DNA of 19,263 bases from assembly GCA_015485845.1 (NCBI GenBank), contig WFSU01000038.1, positions 1-19,263 of the forward strand. Direction: 5' to 3'. The notes below the pieces were generated by a model. The model made no database searches. It saw only the letters and a list, made by a program, of their open reading frames with translations, and had not been told where the DNA came from. Below, one piece after another: positions 1-9,618 of the stretch (its first letter is position 1; every line of letters starts with the position of its first letter). The stretch comes from Nitratifractor sp. (GTDB lineage Bacteria > Campylobacterota > Campylobacteria > Campylobacterales > Sulfurovaceae). The position numbers and the translations under genes are program-made.

Positions 1-162
1 CAGGGGATCGACACCATCGTCCCGGTCGATGTCTACGTTGCCGGATGTCCTCCCCGCCCCGAAGCGCTCCTCGATGCGGTGATCGCGATCCAAAAGCGCC
101 TCCACACCGAACCGGCACTTGAGCCAAGACATCCGGACTTCAAAGGGATGTATGATGCTTGA
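1..162 (+). CDS. nuoB: NADH-quinone oxidoreductase subunit B, 3' end only
   Basis: The window opens inside this gene; 53 codons and a TGA stop remain. The translated tail carries the segment VYVAGCPPRPEALLDAV, the typical NuoB signature around the last cysteine ligand of cluster N2, the final iron-sulfur centre that hands electrons to quinone. Family knowledge: NuoB sits in the peripheral arm at the junction with the membrane arm. The remainder, including the other N2 cysteines, lies upstream of the window. Its stop codon overlaps the start of nuoCD by 11 bases, so it is the first visible gene of the complex I operon; nuoA is expected just upstream but cannot be seen. Confidence 0.93.
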   Translation, partial: QGIDTIVPVDVYVAGCPPRPEALLDAVIAIQKRLHTEPALEPRHPDFKGMYDA

Positions 163-1846
163 CCCCGACACCCTCCGATCCGTCGCCCCCTCTGTCACAC
201 CCGCACCTCCGATGGGGGAAACCGATGTCCTGATCCTCAAGCCTGCTGATCTGCGCCCCCTCGTCGAGACACTCAAACATACCCACGACTATACCCTGCT
301 GCTCGACATCACCGCCGTGGACAACCTCGACCGACCCCAGCCTCACGGTGCCCGGTTTGAGGTGCGCTATCTGTTTCGTGACCGTACGTTCACCCGCACC
401 CTGATGCTCAAAGTTCCCCTTCACAGAATGGAACGGGGGATCGAAACCCTCACCCCCCTCTACCCGGCTGCCGACTGGCTTGAGCGGGAAGTGTGGGATC
501 AGTACGGAGTGGTCTTCGAGGGGCATCCGACCCTCAAGCGGATCCTCAATCACATGGAGTTTGAGGGGCACCCCCTGCGGCGGGATTATCCCATCGATCG
601 TCGCCAGACGTGTACCGTCACGCAGGATATAATGGATGAGATGCAACCGGCACTCGATGCCCGAGGGCTGGACCCCAAACGGGATCACCTCATGCTCCTC
701 AACCTCGGCCCCTCCCACCCCGCCAGCCATGGCACCATCCGCACCCTCGTCGCCCTCGATGGAGAGAAGATTGTCGCCGGAGTGAGTGAAGTCGGTTATC
801 TCCACCGGGGCTTCGAGAAAAGCTGTGAAAACCATACATACAACCAGATCATCCCCTACACCGACCGCCTCAACTACTGCTCAGCACTGATGAACAACAT
901 CGGTTTCGCCAAAGCGGTCGAAGAGATGCTCGACGTCACCCTGCCCGATCGGGCGATCTTCATCCGGGTGATCCTCGCTGAGCTCTCCCGCATCATCGAT
1001 CACCTCGTCTGCCTCGCCGCCGGACTGCTCGACATGGGGGCACAGACCAACTACTGGTATCTCTTCAACCCCCGCAATGATGCGTACGACTTCCTGAGCA
1101 AACTCACCGGCGCGCGGCTGACCAACAGCTTCATGCGGATCGGCGGGATGACCCACGATCTCTACGACGGATGGGAAGCCGACCTGCGTCATGTCCTCAA
1201 AAAAGTCGACGAAGGGGTGAGTGAAACCCTGACGATGATCCAGCACAACCGGATCTACAACGATCGGATTCAGGATGTCTCCCCCCTCTCGGCTGAGGAG
1301 GCGATCGGCTACGGATTTACCGGTCCGAACCTCCGCGCCAGCGGCGTGGCGTACGATCTCCGTTTTGCCCGGCCATATTATTATTACGATACGTTTGATT
1401 TCGACATGGTGGTGGGGAGTCACGGGGATACCCACGACCGGCTCATGGTACGTTTCGAAGAGATACGTCAAAGCACACGCATCATCGAACAGGCGATGGA
1501 TCGAATACCGGGTGGTGCCGTCTGTGTCGATGACCGCGCCATCACCCTACCGCCCAAATCGGCCGTCTACTCCACCATCGAGGGGACGATCGACCAATTC
1601 AAGCTCACCATCGACGGGGTACGGGTTCCGGCCGGTGAGTACTACGGTGCCACCGAAGCGGCCAATGGCGAGCTGGGCTATCACATCATCAGCGACGGGA
1701 GCGGCACCCCGTACAAAGTCAAAGTCCGCGCCCCAAGCTTCCTCCACATGCAGGCCTATCCGCATCTGATCGAAGGGTATCAAGTGGCCGACGCGATCAT
1801 GACACTCGGAAGCCTCAACATTATCGCCGGGGAGATGGATCGATGA
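152..1846 (+). CDS. nuoCD: NADH-quinone oxidoreductase fused subunits C and D
   Basis: A single 564-residue chain joins the 30-kDa subunit (NuoC, about residues 25-150, with EREVWDQYGVVFEGHP at 111-126 and GHPLRRDYP after it) to the 49-kDa subunit (NuoD, about 180-564, with GPSHPASHG at 186-194 and YLHRGFEK at 216-223). The D part forms most of the quinone-binding pocket next to cluster N2 of NuoB. The length is close to that of the enterobacterial fusion of about 600 residues. The start is ATG at 152 or the adjacent ATG at 155, preceded by AAAGGG at 142-147. An open frame extends to a TTG at 119, but that lies far inside nuoB and has no good ribosome site. The stop overlaps nuoE by 4 bases (ATGA). 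Confidence 0.95.
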   Translation: MMLDPDTLRSVAPSVTPAPPMGETDVLILKPADLRPLVETLKHTHDYTLLLDITAVDNLDRPQPHGARFEVRYLFRDRTFTRTLMLKVPLHRMERGIETLTPLYPAADWLEREVWDQYGVVFEGHPTLKRILNHMEFEGHPLRRDYPIDRRQTCTVTQDIMDEMQPALDARGLDPKRDHLMLLNLGPSHPASHGTIRTLVALDGEKIVAGVSEVGYLHRGFEKSCENHTYNQIIPYTDRLNYCSALMNNIGFAKAVEEMLDVTLPDRAIFIRVILAELSRIIDHLVCLAAGLLDMGAQTNYWYLFNPRNDAYDFLSKLTGARLTNSFMRIGGMTHDLYDGWEADLRHVLKKVDEGVSETLTMIQHNRIYNDRIQDVSPLSAEEAIGYGFTGPNLRASGVAYDLRFARPYYYYDTFDFDMVVGSHGDTHDRLMVRFEEIRQSTRIIEQAMDRIPGGAVCVDDRAITLPPKSAVYSTIEGTIDQFKLTIDGVRVPAGEYYGATEAANGELGYHIISDGSGTPYKVKVRAPSFLHMQAYPHLIEGYQVADAIMTLGSLNIIAGEMDR

Positions 1847-2334
1847 GTTTCACTTGGACCAGCGCACACCGCGCCGAACTGGATGCATTGAAAGAACGCT
1901 ATCCCAGCCCCAAAGCTCTGGTGCTGCCCGCCCTCTGGAAAGTGCAGGAGCAGGAGGGGTTCCTCTCTCTCGAAGGGATCGAAGCCGTGGCCGAACTCAC
2001 CGGCTACTCAAAGGCGGAAGTATATGGAGTCGCAACATTTTACACAATGTTCCACCTCCAGCCGCAGGGGACATATACCCTCCAGGTCTGCAAAACCCTC
2101 TCCTGCGCACTCAATGGCCAGGGGACGATCCTCGATCACCTCAAAGAGCGCCTCGGGATCGAGGTGGGAGAGACCACACCTGACGGGCAGTTTACCCTCA
2201 CACAGGTGGAGTGCCTTGGGTCGTGCGGCACCGCACCGGTAATGCAAGTCAACGACACATTGCATGAGCACTTGACGCCCGAATCAGTCGATACCCTTCT
2301 CGATACACTGAGTGACAAAGGGGGATCACTATGA
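1843..2334 (+). CDS. nuoE: NADH-quinone oxidoreductase subunit E
   Basis: This 163-residue thioredoxin-fold subunit of the NADH dehydrogenase module carries the binuclear cluster N1a. The four ligands are visible: C83 and C88 (C-x4-C) and C124 and C128 (C-x3-C, in VECLGSCGTAPVMQVND). The upstream helix region containing GVATFYTMF is also typical of the family. Size is normal (E. coli about 166). The ATG overlaps the nuoCD stop as ATGA, and the stop overlaps nuoF in the same way. A canonical NuoE together with NuoF indicates that this complex uses NADH rather than only reduced ferredoxin or flavodoxin. Confidence 0.96.
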   Translation: MSFTWTSAHRAELDALKERYPSPKALVLPALWKVQEQEGFLSLEGIEAVAELTGYSKAEVYGVATFYTMFHLQPQGTYTLQVCKTLSCALNGQGTILDHLKERLGIEVGETTPDGQFTLTQVECLGSCGTAPVMQVNDTLHEHLTPESVDTLLDTLSDKGGSL

Positions 2335-3599
2335 TCAAAGATATCCGCATCGTCAGCCGACGATTTAACCTCCCCCAGAGTCACACACTGGAGGTCGCCC
2401 GCCAGCACGGAGCCTACCGGAGTATCGAAACCCTCACCGAACGCACGCCTGAGGGCATCATCGCTGCCGTCGAAGCGAGCGGACTACGGGGCAAAGGGGG
2501 GGGCGGTGCCCCCACCGGAGCCAAATGGCGCCTCATGGAAGGGGAGTTTGACGGCCGCCCGAAATACGTCGTCGTCAACGCCGATGAGAGCGAACCCGGC
2601 ACCTTCAAGGACGGCCACATTTTGAGCAAAGACCCCCATCTCCTCATCGAAGGGATCCTCCTCACCTGCTATGCCCTCGGAGCCCACGATGCCTACATAT
2701 ACATCCGGGGCGAGTACTACGAACGCCAGCAAATCCTCCAGCACGCCATCGACGAAGCCTACGAAGCAGGTATCCTCGGACAAAGCATCATGGGGCACGA
2801 CTATCGCGTCGATTTAACGGTACATCGGGGAGCCGGTGCCTACATCTGCGGAGAAAAATCCGCCCTGCTCGAATCGATGGAGGGCAAACGGGGGCACCCG
2901 CGCCTCAAGCCCCACCAGAAAGAACCTGAATGGTACTTCGGCAATCCCACGCTGATCAACAACGTCGAAACGATTGCCACGGTGCCCTTCATCGTCACCG
3001 AAGGGGCGGACGCCTATCGGCAGTACGGGACGGAACGCTCCCCCGGAACCCTGCTCTTTGCCCTGAGTGGCCACGTCAACCGACCCGGTGTCTACGAAGC
3101 CCCGTTTGGTACCTCCTTGATGGAATACATCGAACACTACGGCGGCGGCATCCGCAACGGCGGCACCCTCAAAGCCGTCATCCCCGGCGGCGCTTCCACC
3201 CCGGTTCTCACGGCGGATGAAGCGGCACAAGCCCGGCTCGATTATGAGAGCATGCAGGGGCTCGGGTCGGCACTCGGTACCGGAGGGATGATCGTCATGG
3301 ATGAGAGTGTCGATATGGTCGAAGCGCTGAAAAACCTGATGGCCTTCTACCACCACGAATCGTGCGGCCAATGCACCCCCTGCCGGGAAGGCACCGGCTG
3401 GGTTGATGCGATCCTTGCCCGGATACTTGCCCGGGAAGGAAACCGGGATGACCTGAAAAAGCTCCTCGACATTTCTGAGACCATGAACGGCAAGACCGTC
3501 TGCGTCTTCGCGCCAGCCGCCTCCAGTGTGATCGATGCCATGGTGCAGAAGTTTGAAACCGAATTTCTTCGATACCTCGACACAGGAGGTGCAGCATGA
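2331..3599 (+). CDS. nuoF: NADH-quinone oxidoreductase subunit F (NADH/FMN-binding)
   Basis: This 422-residue subunit oxidises NADH at FMN and passes electrons to cluster N3. Visible motifs are the glycine-rich FMN/NADH loop RGKGGGGAPTG at 53-63, NADESEPGTFKD at 83-94, GAGAYICGEKSALLESMEG at 167-185, and the N3 ligands C345, C348, C351 (SCGQCTPCREG) with C391 (TVCVFAPAA). Length matches the family (about 420-445). The glycine loop has Gly-Gly-Ala where most homologues I remember have Ala-Gly-Phe; the effect is unknown. It overlaps nuoE and nuoG by 4 bases each. Confidence 0.96.
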   Translation: MIKDIRIVSRRFNLPQSHTLEVARQHGAYRSIETLTERTPEGIIAAVEASGLRGKGGGGAPTGAKWRLMEGEFDGRPKYVVVNADESEPGTFKDGHILSKDPHLLIEGILLTCYALGAHDAYIYIRGEYYERQQILQHAIDEAYEAGILGQSIMGHDYRVDLTVHRGAGAYICGEKSALLESMEGKRGHPRLKPHQKEPEWYFGNPTLINNVETIATVPFIVTEGADAYRQYGTERSPGTLLFALSGHVNRPGVYEAPFGTSLMEYIEHYGGGIRNGGTLKAVIPGGASTPVLTADEAAQARLDYESMQGLGSALGTGGMIVMDESVDMVEALKNLMAFYHHESCGQCTPCREGTGWVDAILARILAREGNRDDLKKLLDISETMNGKTVCVFAPAASSVIDAMVQKFETEFLRYLDTGGAA

Positions 3600-5038
3600 G
3601 TACCCAATCGGTCACTATCACCGTCGATGGAACTCCGATCGAAGTCAACCCCGACCGTATGCTGCTCCCCGAACTCCTCGACAAGGGATTTTCGATCCCC
3701 CACTTCTGCTATCAAGAGAGTCTCGGCAGCGATGGCAACTGCCGCATGTGCATGGTGGAGATCGCCGGGAAAAAACGCCCTCAGATCTCCTGTGACACCC
3801 CCATCGTCGCCGGGATGGAAGTCCGTACCCGTGGCGAATCGATCGAAAAAGTGCGCCGCGACATCCTCGAACTCGAACTCATCAACCACCCCGTCGACTG
3901 CCCCATCTGCGATCAGGCAGGGGAATGCAGCCTCCAGGACTACTACATGGAGTACGGTCTCTATCAGGGGAAGGTGGACAAAAAAGAGAAGCACCACTTC
4001 GACAAACACATCGATCTCGGTGCCAATGTCCTGCACGATCAGGAGCGGTGCGTCCTCTGCCAGCGGTGTGTCCGCTTCTGTCGGGATGTGACCCACACCG
4101 ATGAGCTTTGTGTTGCCGGGCGGGGAGATCACTCGTACATCACGACCATACCGGGTGAAACCCTCCACAACGCCTATGCCATGAATGTCACCGACCTCTG
4201 TCCGGTCGGCGCTCTGACGAGCAAAGACTTCCGCTTCCAGCAGCGGGTGTGGTTCCTCGCCACCTCCCCCTCGGTGTGCCACGGCTGTGCCAAAGGGTGC
4301 GCCATCGATATCGACCATGCCAAATCCAAATACCACGACGACACGATCTACCGCTTCCGCCCCCGGAAAAACCCAGAGATCAACGGAGAATTCATCTGCG
4401 ATGCCGGGCGCTTGAGTTATAAAGAGACACAAACCTACCTCTTGAGAACATGCCTCGCCAAGGAAGAGATCCTTGCAGATGCCGAAGCCCTCGATCGGAT
4501 GAAAGCGATCCTCACTGAGGATGAATACCCGATCGTTGTGTTGGCCGATGCCAACCTCTACACCGAAGAGTTAGCCGCGCTTCAAGCCTTTGCCCGGACA
4601 TTCCATGCCCAACTCTACGCCCCACTTGAAGCATACCATGATCCCGCGTTTGGCGATGACTGGCTCAAAAGCTCCCAGCGTGCCGCCAACGCCGAAGGGG
4701 TCAAACGTCTCGGGATCGCCACGGAGATGCCAACCCTTAATGACAATACTCTTGTCATCAATGTCAACCACCCGGACGGCCACCGTACCGCCAACCGTAT
4801 CGATCTCCTGACCCATCGGCCTGACGAAAATACCGAAAGGGTACCGGCACGCCTGACCCTCCCGATCGCCCCGTGGGTGCGGAGCAGCGGGCACCTCATC
4901 AATGAAGACGGCATCGAGCAGTATTGCGAACAGGTGTTGCGTCGGAACGATCCAACACCAACCCTCCTCGAGCGACTGGCTCATTTTCTTGACAAGGGAG
5001 ACGACACGATCCTTGACAACATGGAGACAGCATTATGA
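3596..5038 (+). CDS. nuoG: NADH-quinone oxidoreductase subunit G, short form
   Basis: This iron-sulfur electron-wire subunit has 480 residues. In order: a [2Fe-2S] ferredoxin domain with C38, C49, C52, C66 (N1b); the N5 motif H98, C102, C105, C111; the N4 motif C152, C155, C158 with C202 in CPVGAL; and the N7-type motif C228, C231, C235, C268 at the start of a molybdopterin-oxidoreductase-like domain. All ligands are present, including those for N7, which many complex I lineages lack. The chain ends about 210 residues after C268, while E. coli and Thermus NuoG run to roughly 780-910, so the inactive molybdopterin-like domain is strongly reduced. The gene ends cleanly in an ATGA overlap with nuoH, which argues for a natural short form rather than a truncation by mutation. 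Confidence 0.94.
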   Translation: MSTQSVTITVDGTPIEVNPDRMLLPELLDKGFSIPHFCYQESLGSDGNCRMCMVEIAGKKRPQISCDTPIVAGMEVRTRGESIEKVRRDILELELINHPVDCPICDQAGECSLQDYYMEYGLYQGKVDKKEKHHFDKHIDLGANVLHDQERCVLCQRCVRFCRDVTHTDELCVAGRGDHSYITTIPGETLHNAYAMNVTDLCPVGALTSKDFRFQQRVWFLATSPSVCHGCAKGCAIDIDHAKSKYHDDTIYRFRPRKNPEINGEFICDAGRLSYKETQTYLLRTCLAKEEILADAEALDRMKAILTEDEYPIVVLADANLYTEELAALQAFARTFHAQLYAPLEAYHDPAFGDDWLKSSQRAANAEGVKRLGIATEMPTLNDNTLVINVNHPDGHRTANRIDLLTHRPDENTERVPARLTLPIAPWVRSSGHLINEDGIEQYCEQVLRRNDPTPTLLERLAHFLDKGDDTILDNMETAL

Positions 5039-6330
5039 CAACCGCACAGATACTCGTCACCCTCGGCTCCATCGTCCTGGCCGCCCTGCTCGCACTCCTG
5101 ATGATCCCGGTACTGGTCTGGCTCGAGCGTCGGGTGTGCGGACTCATCCAGGATCGCCCCGGCCCCAACCGTACCAATGTCTTCGGTTTCCGACTCGGCG
5201 GCGTCGTCCAATCGTTTGCCGACGTGGTCAAACTGGTCACCAAGGAGGAGTACATCCCCGATCACATTCGCTACGGTCGGTGGATTTTTCTCCTCGCACC
5301 CATGATCACGTTTGCCTCGGCACTGCTGGCCTTCATGGTGATCCCTTTTGCCGACACGGTACAGGTCGATGGGGCTGCCCTCCGTATTCAGGGGCTCCCT
5401 GTCTCGTATGGGATCCTCTGGTATCTGGCGATCGGATCGGTTGGGATCCTCGGGATGGTCTTCGGGGGATGGCTCAGCCACAATAAGTATTCACTCCTCG
5501 GTGCCCTGCGGGCTGCGGCTCAGATGATCAGCTATGAGCTGGCACTGGGTCTCGGGATCATAAGCATGATCCTCACTTACGATACGATCGATTTCAATGC
5601 CATGGTTCAGTGGCAGAGCGGCACCTTCTGGGGCTTCATCCCCGCTTGGGGGCTTTTCATCCAACCTTTTGCCGCAGTGATCATCATCATTGCTCTCTTC
5701 GTCGAAACCAACCGGGCACCCTTCAGCGTCGCCGAAGGGGAGAGTGAAATCGTCGCCGGATTCTTCACGGAGTACACCGCCATGAAATTTGCCATGTATT
5801 TCATGGGGGAATACGTCGCCATGAACACCGCCAGTGCCGTCATCGTCACCATGTTCCTCGGCGGCTACCAGCTCCCCTGGTTCTCCACTGCGGCACTGTT
5901 GGAGCACTTCCGTACCGTGGCAGGTGTCCTGCTCCTGCTGGTACCGGTGGTGATGACTCTTTTCATCCTCTGGATGCGGCGCAACAACCGGGTACGTCTC
6001 ACCCTCAGCACCGACGGAGGACGTGGGCGTGAAACCCGTATCCTCACCGGGGTACTGATCGGCACCACCCTCCTGATCGAAGCGATACTGCTCTGGCTCC
6101 TCCTCGAGCCTGCCGGATCGATCGGGGCTTCGGTGGCGGTTCCTTTGCTGCAAATTGTCATTTTCGTCGTCAAGCTGATGCTGGTCAATCTTTTCATTAT
6201 CCTCATCCGCTGGACGCTCCCCCGCTTCCGGTACGATCAGGTACAGGTGCTCGGGTGGCGTTACCTGCTGCCTGCGGCTCTGGCCAATCTGTTCGTCACA
6301 TCCATCATCGTCGCAGGAGTCGGCTCATGA
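5035..6330 (+). CDS. nuoH: NADH-quinone oxidoreductase subunit H, enlarged
   Basis: This is the membrane subunit at the heel of the L, which forms the entrance of the quinone chamber. Signature segments are DRPGPNRTNVFG (40-51), ETNRAPFSVAEGESEIVAGF (224-243) and LPRFRYDQVQVLGW (395-408). At 431 residues it is about 100 longer than usual (E. coli about 325). The extra material lies between roughly residues 290 and 370 and contains two additional strongly hydrophobic stretches (about 295-313 and 336-357) joined by a basic, glycine- and arginine-rich linker (RRNNRVRLTL, GGRGRETR). Flanking conserved motifs stay in frame, so the insertion looks native. It overlaps nuoG and nuoI by 4 bases. Confidence 0.94.
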   Translation: MTTAQILVTLGSIVLAALLALLMIPVLVWLERRVCGLIQDRPGPNRTNVFGFRLGGVVQSFADVVKLVTKEEYIPDHIRYGRWIFLLAPMITFASALLAFMVIPFADTVQVDGAALRIQGLPVSYGILWYLAIGSVGILGMVFGGWLSHNKYSLLGALRAAAQMISYELALGLGIISMILTYDTIDFNAMVQWQSGTFWGFIPAWGLFIQPFAAVIIIIALFVETNRAPFSVAEGESEIVAGFFTEYTAMKFAMYFMGEYVAMNTASAVIVTMFLGGYQLPWFSTAALLEHFRTVAGVLLLLVPVVMTLFILWMRRNNRVRLTLSTDGGRGRETRILTGVLIGTTLLIEAILLWLLLEPAGSIGASVAVPLLQIVIFVVKLMLVNLFIILIRWTLPRFRYDQVQVLGWRYLLPAALANLFVTSIIVAGVGS

Positions 6331-6878
6331 ATGACACGGTAAAACCCACCCGGATCACGACTGTCCCCCGCTACGGTGACCAACCCGCCGACAAGCTCTA
6401 TCTACCCGCCATTTATGCCGGGATCAAAGTCACCCTCGGGCATTTCGTCCGCAACGTCCTCGACATCACCGCCATGGAGACCCTCGAATACCCCGAGGAA
6501 CAACCCACTGATATCACTTCACGCTATCGGGGGCTCCACCGCCTTACCCACCGTGAAGACGGTTCGATCCGTTGCGTAGCGTGCTTCATGTGCGCCACCG
6601 CTTGCCCGGCTCAGTGCATCAACATCATTGCCACCGAACGCACCGACGGGATCGACGAAAAAATGCCCGAAATTTTTGCGATTGATACCCTCGAGTGTGT
6701 CTTCTGCGGGATGTGCGTCGAAGCCTGCCCCTGCGATGCGATCCGTATGGACACAGGGATATTCTCCGTCACCGGCAAAACCCGGGAGGATTTCGTCCTC
6801 CAGCGCGACCGCCTCCTCTCCCACACCGGAGCATTTGAGACGGAACAAACCCGGAACAAGGAGGCTTCCCATGATTGA
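6327..6878 (+). CDS. nuoI: NADH-quinone oxidoreductase subunit I (8Fe ferredoxin)
   Basis: This 183-residue subunit holds clusters N6a and N6b, which carry electrons from NuoG to N2. Two ferredoxin motifs are visible: C83, C86, C89, C93 (CVACFMCATACPAQC) and C124, C127, C130, C134 (CVFCGMCVEACPCDAI). The start is the ATG at 6327 overlapping the nuoH stop, with AGGAG at 6315-6319. The frame is open further upstream to 6255, but that would lie inside nuoH. The N-terminal part around IKVTLGHFVRNVL matches the amphipathic helices that anchor NuoI to the membrane arm. Confidence 0.95.
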   Translation: MNDTVKPTRITTVPRYGDQPADKLYLPAIYAGIKVTLGHFVRNVLDITAMETLEYPEEQPTDITSRYRGLHRLTHREDGSIRCVACFMCATACPAQCINIIATERTDGIDEKMPEIFAIDTLECVFCGMCVEACPCDAIRMDTGIFSVTGKTREDFVLQRDRLLSHTGAFETEQTRNKEASHD

Positions 6879-7395
6879 GATACTTGAAACATCCCTGTTT
6901 GCCCTGCTGGCACTGGGTGTACTGACCGGGGGGCTGATGATTCTCCTTGCCCGACGCCCGGCCACCCATGCGATGGGTTTTTTCATCGCACTGCTCTCCG
7001 TAGCGGGGTTGTTTGCCCTACTGCATCAGTCGTTTCTCTTTTTCGCTCAGGTACTGGTGAGTGTCGGTGGGGTCGTCATCGTGACGCTCATCATGATCCT
7101 CACCGTCAATCTCCGTGAAGCAGACCTGCCCCCCGAGCCGCACCAAACTCGATGGCTCATTGGTGCGGCCGTGATCATCGCCCCGCTGAGTCTCCTGCTC
7201 TATCAGACACTCACGACACTCGGCGATGCCTTTCCACCTGTCTCAGACACCTTCGGGGGCACCCGATCGCTCGGAACCCTGTTGTTTCACGACGGGGTAC
7301 TTCCGTTTGAGATCCTCTCCGTCCTCCTGCTGACCGCCATGGTCGGTGCGATCATCATCGGAAAAAAGGAGCAGTCCTATGACCGTGAATCCTGA
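6871..7395 (+). CDS. nuoJ: NADH-quinone oxidoreductase subunit J
   Basis: This 174-residue membrane subunit has about five hydrophobic helices (near 5-25, 30-50, 54-75, 90-110 and 145-165). The third includes the conserved VLVSVGGVVIVTLIMILTV stretch, known in the family for a pi-bulge helix that couples quinone chemistry to proton pumping. The start is ATG at 6871 with a strong AAGGAGG site at 6858-6864, overlapping nuoI by 8 bases. The stop lies 17 bases inside nuoK. Size is close to E. coli NuoJ (184). Confidence 0.93.
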   Translation: MIEILETSLFALLALGVLTGGLMILLARRPATHAMGFFIALLSVAGLFALLHQSFLFFAQVLVSVGGVVIVTLIMILTVNLREADLPPEPHQTRWLIGAAVIIAPLSLLLYQTLTTLGDAFPPVSDTFGGTRSLGTLLFHDGVLPFEILSVLLLTAMVGAIIIGKKEQSYDRES

Positions 7396-7692
7396 TGCCT
7401 ATTTTGCCGTAGCCACGCTGCTCTTTTCCCTCGGGATCCTCGGGGTTATCAGTCGGCGCAACCTTCTCGTGATGTACCTCTCGATCGAGCTCATGCTCAA
7501 CGCGGTCAATCTCATCCTCGCGACGTTTTCACGCCTCCATCCCGACGAGGGGGGTACGATGATCGCCCTGTTCATGATCGGAGTGATCGCAGCAGAGGCT
7601 GCACTGTTTCTCGCCGTCATTGTCCAGATCTACCGCAAAAAACACACCCTCGACAGTGATGCGTTCACCGAACTGGCACAAGGAAAAAAATT

Positions 7693-7696
<4 letters not shown>
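7379..7696 (+). CDS. nuoK: NADH-quinone oxidoreductase subunit K
   Basis: This small 105-residue membrane subunit has three transmembrane helices and is related to MrpC-type antiporter subunits. The two buried glutamates needed for proton transfer in the family are present: E37 (in SIELMLNAVNL) and E73 (in IGVIAAEAALF). The start is ATG at 7379, with AAAGGAG about 8 bases upstream, inside the end of nuoJ. The frame runs open a little further upstream without a ribosome site. The stop overlaps nuoL by 4 bases. Confidence 0.94.

Positions 7697-9614
<1,918 letters not shown>

Positions 9615-9618
<4 letters not shown>

Noticed and set aside
3347..4432. A 361-residue open frame on the minus strand across nuoF and nuoG, and similar long antisense frames elsewhere in the nuo operon
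   Set aside because: It lies opposite genes with complete cofactor motifs; long antisense frames are expected in GC-rich codon-biased DNA, and none shows a recognisable domain.
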